This document shows positions 9,588 to 18,787 of a DNA stretch of 64,000 nt, piece by piece. The notes under the pieces are model-generated. The model saw only the letters and a program-made list of their open reading frames with translations, had not been told where the DNA came from and ran no database searches. Made by a program: the position numbers and the translations under genes. Source of the stretch: Pseudonocardia sp. CNS-139 (GTDB lineage: Bacteria; Actinomycetota; Actinomycetes; Mycobacteriales; Pseudonocardiaceae); the NCBI GenBank assembly GCA_001942415.1, contig MKJX01000133.1, positions 1-64,000 of the forward strand, in the 5' to 3' direction. Every line of letters starts with the position of its first letter. The first letter of the stretch is position 1.

Positions 9588-10504
9588 GTGTTCAGCAGGT
9601 CCCGCTCCATACCGGTCGCCATCGGCGCGGCCGCCGTCGCCGCCGTACTCGCGGGGTGCGGCGCGGGCGGCGACGGCAGCGGTGGGACCGCGGGCGGCGC
9701 TCCGTCGTCCGAGCCCGCCGCACCGGCCGTGACCAGGGACGACGCGCTCGCCGCCATGGTGCCGGCCACGGTCTCGCAGGACGGGCGGCTGGTCTTCGGC
9801 ACCGACGCCTCCTACCCGCCCAACGAGTTCACCGCTCCCGACGGCACCACCATCATCGGGCTGGACGTGGACCTGGGCACCGCGATCGCGCAGAAGCTGG
9901 GGCTCACCGCCGAGTTCCAGAACAGCCAGTTCTCGGGGATCATCCCGGGCATCGAGGGCGCCCGCTACGAGCTGGGCATGTCCTCGTTCACCATCAACGA
10001 CGAGCGCATCCAGACCGTCACCATGGTCAGCTACTTCTCCGCGGGCACCAGCCTCGCGGTGGCGGCCGGCAACCCCGACGGGATCACCCCCGACAGCCTC
10101 TGCGGGCGGTCGGTGGGCGTGCAGGCCGGCACCGTGCAGGTGGACGACATCGCCGCCCGCAGCGCGACGTGCACCGCGGCCGGGCAGCCGGCGATCCAGG
10201 TCACGGAGCTCCAGCAGCAGACGGACGTGACGCTCGCGCTGACCTCCAACCGGATCGTCGCGATGCTGGTCGACTCGCCCGTCGCCGCCTACGCCGTGAC
10301 CACGACGAACGGCGCCGTCGAAGTGGTCGGGGACCCGTGGGACACCGCCCCGTACGGCATCGCGCTGGCCAAGAACCAGGAGCAGTTCCCGCAGGCCGTA
10401 CAGGCGCCGTGCAGGCCCTGATCGACGACGGGACCTACCGGACGATCCTGGAGCGCTGGAACGTCCAGGACGGCGCGATCCCGACCTCCGAGGTCGAGGG
10501 CTGA
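9588..10504 (+). CDS. Amino acid ABC transporter substrate-binding lipoprotein, one frame change
   Basis: About 305 residues from a GTG at 9588, set by a strong Shine-Dalgarno AAGGAGG at 9576-9582. A lipoprotein signal peptide ends in the lipobox VLAGC, so the protein is anchored outside the membrane. The mature part is a type-3 solute-binding fold: LVFGTDASYPPNEFTAPDG, GLDVDLGTAIAQKLGL, SSFTINDERIQTVTMVSYF and PYGIALAKNQEQF. The frame changes near 10405, just before the C-terminal DDGTYRTILERWNVQDGAIP. It heads a three-gene importer operon with the permease 7 bp downstream. The fold and operon point to polar amino acids; the exact ligand is not known. Confidence 0.9.
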
Positions 10505-10511
10505 CGTCCCC

Positions 10512-11435
10512 GTGACGTCGGAGGCCTCCGAGGAGCGGACCCGGCCGGCCCCCATCAAGGCCGTGCCGGTCCGCCACCCCGGCCGTTGGGTCGCCGTGGC
10601 GGTGCTGGCCGTGCTGGCGGCGATGTTCGTCAACACGGTGCTCACCAATCCGGGTTTCCGCTGGCCGGTGGTCGCGGAGTACCTGTTCGCCCCACCCGTG
10701 CTCAACGGATTGCGCAACACGCTCATCCTGACCGTGCTGTCGATGGCCATCGGCATCGCGGGCGGGATCGCGCTCGCGGTGATGCGGCGCTCGCCGAACC
10801 CGATTCTCGCGGGCGTCGCGGCGCTCTACATCTGGCTGTTCCGCGGCACCCCGCTCATCGCGCAGCTGCTGTTCTGGAACTTCCTCGCGGCGCTCTACCC
10901 GCGCCTGTCCCTCGGCATCCCGTTCGGGCCCGAGTTCATCTCGTTCGACACCAACCAGCTCATCAACCAGTTCGCGGCGTGCCTTCTCGGACTCGGGCTG
11001 AACGAGGCCGCGTACATGGCCGAGATCGTGCGCGGCGGGCTCATCTCGGTGGACCCCGGCCAGACGGAGGCCGCCGGGGCGCTCGGCATGAGCCGCGCCC
11101 AGACGCTGTGGCGGATCACGCTGCCGCAGGCCATGCGGGTGATCATCCCGCCCACCGGCAACGAGACGATATCCATGCTCAAGACCACGTCGCTCGTGGT
11201 CGTGATCGGGTACTTCGAGCTGCTCACGTCGGTGCAGCGGATCTACTCGACCAACTTCCAGACGATCCCGCTGCTCATCGTCGCGGCGATCTGGTACCTG
11301 GCGCTCACGTCGGTCCTGTCGGTCGGGCAGGGCTTCCTCGAACGGCGGTTCGGGCGCGGGAGCTTCCAGGGCAACACCGGCGCCCGGCTCTTCCCGCGGC
11401 GCAACCCCGAGCAGGCCCCGGGAGGCACCGCGTGA
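10512..11435 (+). CDS. Polar amino acid ABC transporter permease
   Basis: 307 residues from GTG 10512. After a short charged N-terminus there is a first membrane helix [19 protein letters not shown]. The HisM/GlnP permease core follows: [37 protein letters not shown] and the EAA loop [20 protein letters not shown]. The C-terminus is hydrophilic. The gene is intact. The family usually works as a homodimer or with a second permease; only one permease gene is present here. The stop overlaps the GTG just before the ATPase gene. Confidence 0.92.
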   Translation: MTSEASEERTRPAPIKAVPVRHPGRWVAVAVLAVLAAMFVNTVLTNPGFRWPVVAEYLFAPPVLNGLRNTLILTVLSMAIGIAGGIALAVMRRSPNPILAGVAALYIWLFRGTPLIAQLLFWNFLAALYPRLSLGIPFGPEFISFDTNQLINQFAACLLGLGLNEAAYMAEIVRGGLISVDPGQTEAAGALGMSRAQTLWRITLPQAMRVIIPPTGNETISMLKTTSLVVVIGYFELLTSVQRIYSTNFQTIPLLIVAAIWYLALTSVLSVGQGFLERRFGRGSFQGNTGARLFPRRNPEQAPGGTA

Positions 11436-11444
11436 CCACCCCCG

Positions 11445-12196
11445 ATGGTGGAGGCCGTCGACGTCCACAAGCGCTTCGGGCACGTCGAGGTGCTGCGCGG
11501 CGTGGACCTCACGGTCATGCCCGGCGAGGTGGCCTGCGTGATCGGGCCGTCCGGCTCCGGGAAGTCGACGTTCCTGCGCTGCATCAACCACCTGGAGCGG
11601 ATCGACGCCGGCAGCATGCGGGTCGCCGGCGAGCTGATCGGCTACCGCGAGCGCGGCGACAAGCTCTACGAGCTGCGCGAGTCGGAGATCGCCCGGCAGC
11701 GCCGCGACATCGGGATGGTGTTCCAGCGGTTCAACCTCTTCCCGCACAAGACGGCCGCGGAGAACGTCATGGAGGCGCCGCGGGCCGTGCGCCGGGAGCG
11801 AGGTCGGCGGCCCGGCAGCGGGCCGAGCGGCTGCTGGACCGCGTCGGGCTGAGCGACAAGTACGACAGCTACCCGAGCCAGCTCTCCGGCGGCCAGCAGC
11901 AGCGCGTCGCGATCGCCCGCGCACTCGCGATGGAGCCGCGGCTCATGCTGTTCGACGAGCCGACGTCCGCGCTGGACCCGGAGCTGGTGGGCGAGGTGCT
12001 CGACGTGATGCGGGAGCTGGCCCGCGACGGCATGACGATGGTGGTCGTGACGCACGAGATGGGGTTCGCCCGCGAGGTGGGCGACACGCTCGTCTTCATG
12101 GACGGCGGCCGGATCGTGGAGGCCGGCGACCCGCGCCGGGTGCTGACCGACCCCCAGCACGAGCGCACGCAGGCGTTCCTGTCGAAGGTGCTGTGA
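11445..12196 (+). CDS. Amino acid ABC transporter ATPase (GlnQ type), frame broken
   Basis: About 250 residues. It has Walker [15 protein letters not shown]-loop [11 protein letters not shown], signature [15 protein letters not shown], Walker [16 protein letters not shown] and H-loop VTHEMGF, in the order of the polar amino acid family. The frame changes near 11805 (RRERG | [17 protein letters not shown]). A GTG at 11432 overlaps the permease stop, and its product VTTP would run into [12 protein letters not shown] if one C of a five-C run were removed, so the native start may be 11432. As written the first usable start is ATG 11445. It energises the importer formed with the two genes upstream. 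Confidence 0.9.
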
Positions 12197-12208
12197 GCTG
12201 CGGGTCGT

Positions 12209-13378
12209 TCAGCGCTTGGGCCAGTGCCACGCCGGGCGGTCGAGCATGCCCTGCCCGGCGAGCACGGTGGCACCGTGCTCCTTCCGCAGCTCCAGCAGGG
12301 CCGCGTCACCCACCGACTCCAGCGCCCGCACCAGCGGCCGGGCGTGCGTGACGACCACGACCTGGGTGCGCTCGGCGGCCGTCGCGACCAGCGCGGCCAG
12401 CGCCGGCAGCAGGTCCGGGTGCAGGCTCGTCTCCGGCTCGTTGAGCACCAGCAGCTCCGGCGGGCGCGGGCTGAGCAGCGCCGCCACCCACAGCAGGTAG
12501 CGCAGCGTGCCGTCGGACAGCTCGGCGGCACTGAGCGGGCGCAGCAGCCCGTGCTGGCGAAAGCGCAGGCCGAACCGGCCGTCCTCGCCCGCGGCGACGT
12601 CGACCCGCGAGCCGGGGAACGCCTGGTCCACCGCGGTGTGCAGGGCGTCCGGGTCACCGACCTCGCAGATCGTCTGCAGCGCGGCGGCCAGGTCGGCGCC
12701 CTCGTGGTCGAGCACCGGCGTGCGGGTGCCGACCCGGGGCTGCCGGGCCGGCGCGTCGGCGTCGGTGCGGAAGTGGTCGTAGAACCGCCACGAGCGGATC
12801 CGCTCGCGCACCACCAGCACGTCCGGGGAGACCCGCGGGTCGGCGAAGGCGGTCAGCATGCTGTCGGTGAGCCCGATCCGGTGCGGCTCCCGGTCCCACG
12901 CGCCCTTCCGCTCGCGCGTCCGGACGACCGGGCCGGCCCGGTCGGCGAGCAGCGCGGCCGGCCGCAGCACCGGACCGCTCCACACGCACTCCCGCTTGAA
13001 CTCCGGGTCGCGGTTGAACGCCGTCCGCAGGTCCGGCACCGGCATGCCCAGGTCCAGGGCGTAGCCGAACTCGTCGCCCGCGAAGCCGAGCCGCAGCCCG
13101 ACCGGTTTGGTGCGCCGGGTGCCCTGCACCGGTGCCCGGCCCTCGCGCACCGCCCGGCCGACCGTCTCCGGCCCGGCCCACAGCGCCGACGGGAGGCCGC
13201 CCTCCCGGGCCAGCGCCGCGACGGCCCCGTCACGGGCGGCGTCGGCGAGCAGCCGCAGCGCGCGGTAGAGGCTGGACTTGCCGCTCCCGTTGGCCCCGGT
13301 GACCACCGTGAGCCGGGAGAGCGGCAGCACCAGGTCGCGCAGCGAGCGGTAGTTCCCGACGGCGAGCGTGGTCAGCAC
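12209..13378 (-). CDS. AAA ATPase, OLD/RecF-like predicted ATPase
   Basis: 389 residues from GTG 13378 (VLTTLAVGNYRSLRDLVLPL); an in-frame ATG lies 10 codons upstream. It has the ABC/SMC-type layout of stand-alone predicted ATPases: Walker A TGANGSGKSSLYRALRLLAD near residue 30, a long middle domain, a signature-like LSDGTLRYLLWVAALL, Walker B ELLVLNEPETSLHPDLLP and an H-switch VVVVTHARPLV. These proteins resemble the ATPase half of OLD-family nucleases, but no Toprim domain is fused here and no nuclease partner is adjacent. The gene is intact and converges on the amino acid importer. Confidence 0.85.
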   Translation of the reverse strand: MLTTLAVGNYRSLRDLVLPLSRLTVVTGANGSGKSSLYRALRLLADAARDGAVAALAREGGLPSALWAGPETVGRAVREGRAPVQGTRRTKPVGLRLGFAGDEFGYALDLGMPVPDLRTAFNRDPEFKRECVWSGPVLRPAALLADRAGPVVRTRERKGAWDREPHRIGLTDSMLTAFADPRVSPDVLVVRERIRSWRFYDHFRTDADAPARQPRVGTRTPVLDHEGADLAAALQTICEVGDPDALHTAVDQAFPGSRVDVAAGEDGRFGLRFRQHGLLRPLSAAELSDGTLRYLLWVAALLSPRPPELLVLNEPETSLHPDLLPALAALVATAAERTQVVVVTHARPLVRALESVGDAALLELRKEHGATVLAGQGMLDRPAWHWPKR

Positions 13379-13459
13379 GCGGGCGACGCTAACGGCCCGG
13401 CCCGACAACCCGCCCTACACGGTCTCCCCTGGTGAGGCCGGTGCTGGAAGACTCACCGG

Positions 13460-14133
13460 GTGGCCGTCACCGACGAGGCGATCCTGAGGATCAAGGCGAT
13501 GATCCGGTCCGGTGAGCTGCGCCCGGGGGACCGGCTGCCGCCGGAGAAGGACCTGAGCGAGGCACTGGGCCTCTCGCGCAGCTCGCTGCGGGAGGCCGTC
13601 AAGCGCTGGAGGTCATCCGCGTGCTGGACGTCCGCCGCGGCGACGGCACCTACGTCACCAGCCTGACGCCCGACCTGCTGCTCGACGCCATGTCGTTCGT
13701 GGTGGACATCCACCAGGACGCGTCGGTGCTGGAGCTGTTCGAGGTGCGCCGCATCCTGGAGCCGGCCGCCACCACGATCGCCGCGACGCGCGCGAAGCCG
13801 TCGGACGTGGAGCACCTGCACGCGCTGCTCGCGGAGGTGCACGGCACGACCTCCGTGGACGACCTCGTGGCGCACGACCGGGTGTTCCACCGCTACATCG
13901 CCGACCTCGCCGGCAACGCCTACCTGACGAGCCTGCTGGAGACGCTCTCCAGCAGCACCCTGCGGGCCCGCATCTGGCGCGGCCTCTCCGAGGAGGGCTC
14001 GGTGGAACGCACCCTCACCGAGCACCGGGCGATCGTCGACGCGCTGGGCCGGGGCGACGCCGCGCTGGCCGCCGCCCACGCCACCGTCCACATCAACGGC
14101 GTGGCCGAGTGGCTGCGCCGCGCGATGGGCTGA
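13460..14133 (+). CDS. FadR/GntR-family (FCD) transcriptional regulator, one frame change
   Basis: About 224 residues from GTG 13460. The N-terminal winged helix is ILRIKAMIRSGELRPGDRLP then EKDLSEALGLSRSSLREAVK, the GntR DNA-binding signature. The frame then breaks near 13608, and RVLDVRRGDGTYVTSL continues. The C-terminal FCD ligand domain shows FEVRRILEPAATTIAATR and metal-site-like residues in DRVFHRY, EHRAIVDAL and AHATVHING. FCD regulators commonly sense sugar acids and repress catabolic operons, so this is a candidate regulator of the sugar island that begins 700 bp downstream; that link is inference. An inverted repeat GGTGAG-N14-CTCACC lies just before the start. Confidence 0.88.
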
Positions 14134-14160
14134 GCGGCGGTCGGCGGGCGGTGTGGCAGA

Positions 14161-14652
14161 TCAGCCCTTCACTTCGCGGACGTCGGCTCCCTGCTCGGCG
14201 AACGCCTTGAAGTCCTGCATGTGCTGTCGCGACTGCTTGCGGAAGGCGCCGGGCATCACGAGCCCCACCAGCCGCATCGGCAGGCTGCTGAACCGGAACT
14301 CGTTCTCGCTCGCCCAGAGCGTCGTCTCCGGACCGGCTTCGGTCAGCCGGTCGCGCACGGCGCTCCACATGCCCTTGGCGACGATTTCGCGGTCGAAGTG
14401 AACAACGCTCTCTTTCGGGATTCCGTGCAGGTCTGCCGGTTCCCGGCGGGTGATGGTCTCGGTGCACTCGATCGTCTGCTGCCCCATCTGCATCACGACG
14501 CGCGACGTGGTACCGACCTGCCCGTGCATCCCGCTCAGCGGCTCGTGAACCACCAGACCTCGCAGCCACTTCGGCAGGTGTGCCGAGTCGGCGAGCAGCT
14601 GGACCACCCTTTCGCGCGGCAGGGCGACCTCGATCGAGACGGTGTACTTCAT
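14161..14652 (-). CDS. SRPBCC-fold (polyketide cyclase/dehydrase-like) protein
   Basis: 163 residues from ATG 14652 (MKYTVSIEVALPRERVVQLL); an alternative start 13 codons upstream lacks conservation. The N-terminal beta strand, the helix with ADSAHLPKWLRGL and the alternating strands TTSRVVMQMGQQTIECTETI fit the START/SRPBCC helix-grip fold, as does the long C-terminal helix MPGAFRKQSRQHMQDFKAFA. The family binds hydrophobic ligands; no ligand can be named. It converges on the GntR regulator and lies beyond the terminator of the sugar operon. The ORF is intact and its GC is slightly lower than the neighbours. Confidence 0.75.
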   Translation of the reverse strand: MKYTVSIEVALPRERVVQLLADSAHLPKWLRGLVVHEPLSGMHGQVGTTSRVVMQMGQQTIECTETITRREPADLHGIPKESVVHFDREIVAKGMWSAVRDRLTEAGPETTLWASENEFRFSSLPMRLVGLVMPGAFRKQSRQHMQDFKAFAEQGADVREVKG

Positions 14653-14712
14653 GGCGGGGTGCTCCAGCGTTCCCGGGTGCAGGGCGGACACTAGCAGCCT
14701 CGCCCGTACAGG

Positions 14713-14806
14713 GGCTCTTCCGGAACCGGAGTGCAGAACTGCCGCAGTGCAGCAGCGCTCGGAGCCGGTGGTCGACCCCCACCTGCACTCCGTTTCCGGA
14801 AGAGCC
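14713..14806 (-). terminator. Long inverted repeat, probable terminator of the sugar operon
   Basis: Two 24-nt arms (14713-14736 and 14783-14806) are inverted copies with a single mismatch: GGCTCTTCCGGAA-C/A-CGGAGTGCAG. They are separated by 46 nt and lie directly after the binding-protein stop at 14824. The stem is far longer than a usual terminator. It may stop transcription, protect the 3' end, or be a remnant of a small mobile repeat. Confidence 0.65.
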
Positions 14807-14823
14807 GCTTCTCGGAAACGGGC

Positions 14824-15801
14824 CTACTGGTACAGGACCGCCTGAATTTCCGGGCTGTCGATGTTGCTCTGGTCGTACCAGTAGAAGCCGGTGTCGATCA
14901 CGGGCGGCAGGGCCTCGCCGCGGGTGGCCTTGATGGCCGCGTCCACCAGCTCCCGGCCCATGCCGACCGGGTTCTGGGTGATCGCGCCGAGCATCGTGCC
15001 GTTGCGGATCGCCTCGACCTGGGCGGCGCCGGAGTCGAACCCGACCACGGTGAGCCCGGTGACGCCGCTCTCCGCCACACCCCGCACGACGCCGATGGCG
15101 GAGCCCTCGTTGGAGCCGTAGATGCCGCGGACGTCGGGGTTGGCGGCGAGGATCGACTTGGTGATGTCCGCCGAACGCGCCTGGTCGCCGCCGCCGTACT
15201 GGGGCTGGAGCAGCTCGATGCCGGGCGCGTTGGCCTGCATCCACTCGACGAACCCGTCGCGCCGGTCGATGCCGGACCGGCTGGTCTGGTCGTGCACGAC
15301 CAGCGCCACCTTGCCGGTGCCGCCCAGCGCCTCGGCCATGTGCCGGGCGGCCTCGGCGGCGGCTGCCTTGTTGTCGGTGGCGGCGGTCGTCAGCGGGATC
15401 GGGCTGTCGACGCCGGAGTCGAACGCGATGACCGGGATGTCGCGGCTGCTGGCCTGCTGCAGCAGCGGCGCGGCCGCCCGCGAGTCGAGCGCGGCGAACC
15501 CGATGGCGTCGGGCTGGCGGGCGAGCGCGTTGGTCAGCATCGTGACCTGGGCCTCGATGTCGGCCTCCGTGGCCGGCCCCTCGAACGTGATCCGGGCGCC
15601 CTGGGCCTGCGCCTCCTGCTCGGCGCCCTGCTGCACGGCCTGCCAGAACTGGTGCTGGAAGCCCTTGGACACGATGGCGATGTAGGGCTGCTGGTCGCCC
15701 CCGCCCTGCGCGCCGGCGTCCCCGGACGTCCCGCCGCACGCGGCGAGGGTGAGGGCCACGGCGGCGGTCGCCGCGACCGCCCCGATTCGCTTCATCCGCA
15801 T
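14824..15801 (-). CDS. Sugar ABC transporter substrate-binding lipoprotein (RbsB type)
   Basis: 325 residues from ATG 15801 (MRMKRIGAVAATAAVALTLA) with a lipobox LAACG. The mature protein has the type-1 periplasmic-binding fold of ribose/galactose receptors: PYIAIVSKGFQHQFWQAVQQ, ALARQPDAIGFAALDSRAAA, IPVIAFDSGVDSPIP, AEALGGTGKVALVVHDQTSR, GIYGSNEGSAIGVVRGV and LTVVGFDSGAAQVEAI. It is intact and unusually placed last in the operon, after the permease. With the ATPase and permease it forms a pentose/deoxyhexose-type importer; the surrounding catabolic genes suggest L-fucose or a related sugar. Confidence 0.9.
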   Translation of the reverse strand: MRMKRIGAVAATAAVALTLAACGGTSGDAGAQGGGDQQPYIAIVSKGFQHQFWQAVQQGAEQEAQAQGARITFEGPATEADIEAQVTMLTNALARQPDAIGFAALDSRAAAPLLQQASSRDIPVIAFDSGVDSPIPLTTAATDNKAAAAEAARHMAEALGGTGKVALVVHDQTSRSGIDRRDGFVEWMQANAPGIELLQPQYGGGDQARSADITKSILAANPDVRGIYGSNEGSAIGVVRGVAESGVTGLTVVGFDSGAAQVEAIRNGTMLGAITQNPVGMGRELVDAAIKATRGEALPPVIDTGFYWYDQSNIDSPEIQAVLYQ

Positions 15802-15838
15802 GTCGATCGAACTCCCTTGGTCGAGCTTCGGGTGGAGG

Positions 15839-16842
15839 TCAGCGGGCCCGCTTGCGGGCCATGTCGGCGTAGACGGCCAGCAGGATCACGGCGCCGAGGA
15901 TGACGTTCTGCCACTCCTGCGGGATGGACATGATCTGCAGGCCGTTGTTGAGGACCGAGATGATCAGGGCGCCGATCACCGTGCCGACGATCGAGCCCTT
16001 GCCGCCGGACAGCGACGTCCCGCCGATGACGACGGCGGCGATGGCCTGCAGCTCGTAGCCCATGCCGGTGGCCGGCTGGGCGGATCCGAGCCGGGCCGAG
16101 ATCATCACGCCGGCCAGGCCGGTGAACAGGCCGGCGAGGGTGTAGATGATGATCTTCCAGCGGCGCACGTCGATGCCCGACAGCGCCGTGGCCTCCTCGT
16201 TGCTGCCGATCGAGTACGTGTACCGGCCGAGGACGGTCCTGTTGAGCAGCACGCCGGCGACCACCGCGGCCAGCGCCAGGATCAGCACGGCGTTGGGGAA
16301 GTCGGTGCCGGGGATCAGGCTGCCGATCGAGAGGTCGATGTAGGCGGGCGTCTGGTCGAAGTAGATCGGCGTGCTGTTCGAGACGACGAGCGCGAGCCCC
16401 TGCGCCACGAGCATCATCGCGAGCGTCGCGATGAACGGCGGCAGCCCGAGTATCGCGACGTTCATCCCGTTGACCAGCCCGATCAGGCCGCCGAAGAGGA
16501 TCGCGCCGAGCACGCCGAGCGGCAGCGGGACGCCCAGGTCGACGATCAGCACGCCCGAGATCACGGCGCACAGCGCCATGCCGGTGCCGATCGAGAGGTC
16601 GATGCCGCCGGTGATGATGACGAACGTGGTGCCCAGCGCGAGCAGCCCGATCACCACGGTCGAGAACAGGATGTTCGTGACGTTGCCGTAGTTGAAGAAG
16701 TTCGGGCTGACGATCGAGAAGAACCCGAAGATGACGATCAGGCTCGCGAACGCCAGGAACTGCTGGATGCGGTCGCGCAGCGTGCGCCGCACGGCCGCAG
16801 GCGCGCCTGGCGCTTGTCCTCTGTGACCGTCGGGGTCGTCAT
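15839..16842 (-). CDS. Sugar ABC transporter permease (RbsC type), one frame change near the start
   Basis: About 334 residues. The native start is probably ATG 16842 (MTTPTVTEDKRQAR), which overlaps the ATPase stop as ATGA; a one-base loss near 16795 then shifts the frame before RRTLRDRIQQFLAFASLIVI. The body has eight to ten membrane helices and the family blocks TTFVIITGGIDLSIGTGMAL, GLPPFIATLAMMLVAQGLAL, GRYTYSIGSNEEATALSGID and AVVIGGTSLSGGKGSIVGT. It ends VYADMARKRAR. It forms the channel of the sugar importer, most likely as a homodimer. Confidence 0.9.
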
Positions 16843-18386
16843 CGGGCACCTGCCTCGGAAGGGAAGTCGGCGGTCTCGTCACCGTGGTTCTTGTCACTGC
16901 GCAGCGTCGCGAGGTGCATGACGCTCTCCTGGGTGGCCTCGCCTGCCGTGAGGGTCCCGGTGATCCGGCCCTCGCTCATCACGACGACGCGGTGGGACAT
17001 GCGCAGCACCTCGGGCAGCTCGGAGGAGATCATGATGATCGACTTGCCCTGCTCGGCGAGGTCGTTGAGCAGCCGGTAGATCTCCTCCTTGGCACCGACG
17101 TCGATGCCGCGGGTGGGCTCGTCGAAGATCAGGACGTCGCAGTCCTTCACCAGCCACTTGGCGATGACGACCTTCTGCTGGTTGCCGCCGGAGAGGAACT
17201 TGACGGTCTGGTCGACCGAGGGCGTGCGGATGCGCAGCCGCCCCACCAGCTCGATCGCCTTCTCCCGCATGGCCCGCGTGCGCACGAAGCCGAACGACTG
17301 GAAGAGGTCGCGCACCGAGCTGAGCACGACGTTCGCCGCGACGTCCTGCTCCAGCAGCAGCCCGAGGTGCTTGCGGTCCTCGGACAGGTAGCCGATGCGG
17401 TGCCGCGCGGCCTCGGCCGGGTTGGCGATGCGCACCGGCGTGCCGCGCAGGGTGACCGTGCCGGACACGACCGGGTCGGCGCCGACCAGGGCGCGCGCGA
17501 CCTCCGTGCGCCCGGCGCCCATGAGCCCGGCGAACCCGAGGATCTCGCCCTCCTGCAGGTCGAACGAGACGTCCCGCAGGAGCGGCTTCGTCGTGAGCCC
17601 GCGCACCGAGAGCACGACCTCGCGGCCGGTGCGCACGCCTTCCGGCTTCGCGTCGCCCGTGATCTCCCGGCCCACCATGCGCGCGATGACCTCGCCGATC
17701 GACGTCGTGGCGGTGTCGAGCGTGTCGACGTAGCGCCCGTCGCGGATCACCGTGATGCGGTCGGAGATCGCCTTGAGCTCGTCCATCCGGTGCGAGATGT
17801 AGATGACGCCCGTGGTGTCCGTGCGGAAGCGCCGGATGAGGTCGTGCAGCACCTGCACCTCGGCGTCGTTCAGCGCCGCCGTCGGCTCGTCCATGATCAG
17901 GACCTTGGCGTCGTACGAGAGCGCTTGCGATCTCCACCTCTGCTGCTTCGCGACGGTCAGGTCGCCGACGACCTGGCGCGGGTCCAGCGGCAGGTGCAGC
18001 CGGTCGATCAGCTCGGCGGCGCGGTTGTTGAGCGCCCGCTCGCCGAGGAAGAACCCGCCGCTGCGCGGCTCGCGGCCGATGAAGACGTTCTGCGCGACCG
18101 TGAGGTCGGGCATCAGGTTGAACTCCTGGTGGATGATGCTGATGCCCTGCTCCTGGGCGTCGCGCGGGCCGCTGACCCGCAGCGGCTCCCCTTCCAGGAA
18201 GAACTCGCCCTCGTCGGGGACGTAGATCCCGGAGAGCAGCTTCATGAGCGTCGACTTGCCGGCGCCGTTCTCGCCGACGAGCGCGAGCACCTCGCCGCGG
18301 CGCAGCGCGATGTGCATGTCCTGCAGCGCCCGCACGCCGGGGAAGCTCTTGCCGACACCGCGGGCCTCCAGGAGGAGGTCGGTCAT
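16839..18386 (-). CDS. Sugar ABC transporter ATPase with two ATPase domains (RbsA/MglA type)
   Basis: 515 residues from ATG 18386, which overlaps the mutarotase stop (ATGA). There are two nucleotide-binding domains: the first with GENGAGKSTLMKLLSGIY and Walker B VLIMDEPTAALND, the second with LSGGNQQKVVIAKWLVKD and VLIFDEPTRGIDVGAK. This tandem layout is typical of monosaccharide importers. The first signature region reads QQRWRSQALSYDAK where the family has a VEIAKAL-type motif; the alternate frame contains MEIASAL, so two compensating indels near 17940 have garbled about seven residues without breaking the ORF. Confidence 0.92.
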   Translation of the reverse strand: MTDLLLEARGVGKSFPGVRALQDMHIALRRGEVLALVGENGAGKSTLMKLLSGIYVPDEGEFFLEGEPLRVSGPRDAQEQGISIIHQEFNLMPDLTVAQNVFIGREPRSGGFFLGERALNNRAAELIDRLHLPLDPRQVVGDLTVAKQQRWRSQALSYDAKVLIMDEPTAALNDAEVQVLHDLIRRFRTDTTGVIYISHRMDELKAISDRITVIRDGRYVDTLDTATTSIGEVIARMVGREITGDAKPEGVRTGREVVLSVRGLTTKPLLRDVSFDLQEGEILGFAGLMGAGRTEVARALVGADPVVSGTVTLRGTPVRIANPAEAARHRIGYLSEDRKHLGLLLEQDVAANVVLSSVRDLFQSFGFVRTRAMREKAIELVGRLRIRTPSVDQTVKFLSGGNQQKVVIAKWLVKDCDVLIFDEPTRGIDVGAKEEIYRLLNDLAEQGKSIIMISSELPEVLRMSHRVVVMSEGRITGTLTAGEATQESVMHLATLRSDKNHGDETADFPSEAGAR

Positions 18387-18787
18387 GGCTCGACCACCCC
18401 CTTGCGCAGGATCGCGTTGCCGTAGACGCGGGTCTCGCCGGTGCGCACCACCAGGTACGCGGCCGCGGCGACGTCGTAGAACGCCAGCCGGTCGAGGAAG
18501 CGGACGTCGTCGGTGCCGGCCACCGCGGTCAGCTCGTCCTGCACCGGCAGGATCTCGCCGTCCGGCGTGGCCATGAGGTCGAGCGCGGGCACCTCGTCGA
18601 GCGGGACGACCGTGCGCACGGCCGCGAGCAGGTCCGGCGTGGTGACGCCGGGGAAGAGCAGCGAGCGGGCGGCCAGCCGCTCGGCCGGGAAGTGGGCGTC
18701 GGCGAGCACCACGGCGTCGGAGTGGCCCATGGCGTCGAGGTGGAGCAGCAACGGCCCGGTCAGCAGGGGATGGATGCCGGTCAGCAC
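18383..18787 (-). CDS. fucU: L-fucose mutarotase (RbsD/FucU family)
   Basis: 134 residues from GTG 18787 (VLTGIHPLLTGPLLLHLDAM), overlapping the end of the lactonase gene. It shows the family His of GIHPLLTG, the MGHSDAVVLADAHFP block and the C-terminal FYDVAAAAYLVVRTGETRVY-GN signature; the latter and the length favour FucU over RbsD. The enzyme speeds interconversion of sugar anomers (alpha/beta-L-fucose), feeding the pyranose form to the dehydrogenase. Its place between a lactonase and the importer ATPase supports a sugar-oxidising operon. The gene is intact. Confidence 0.88.
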   Translation of the reverse strand: MLTGIHPLLTGPLLLHLDAMGHSDAVVLADAHFPAERLAARSLLFPGVTTPDLLAAVRTVVPLDEVPALDLMATPDGEILPVQDELTAVAGTDDVRFLDRLAFYDVAAAAYLVVRTGETRVYGNAILRKGVVEP

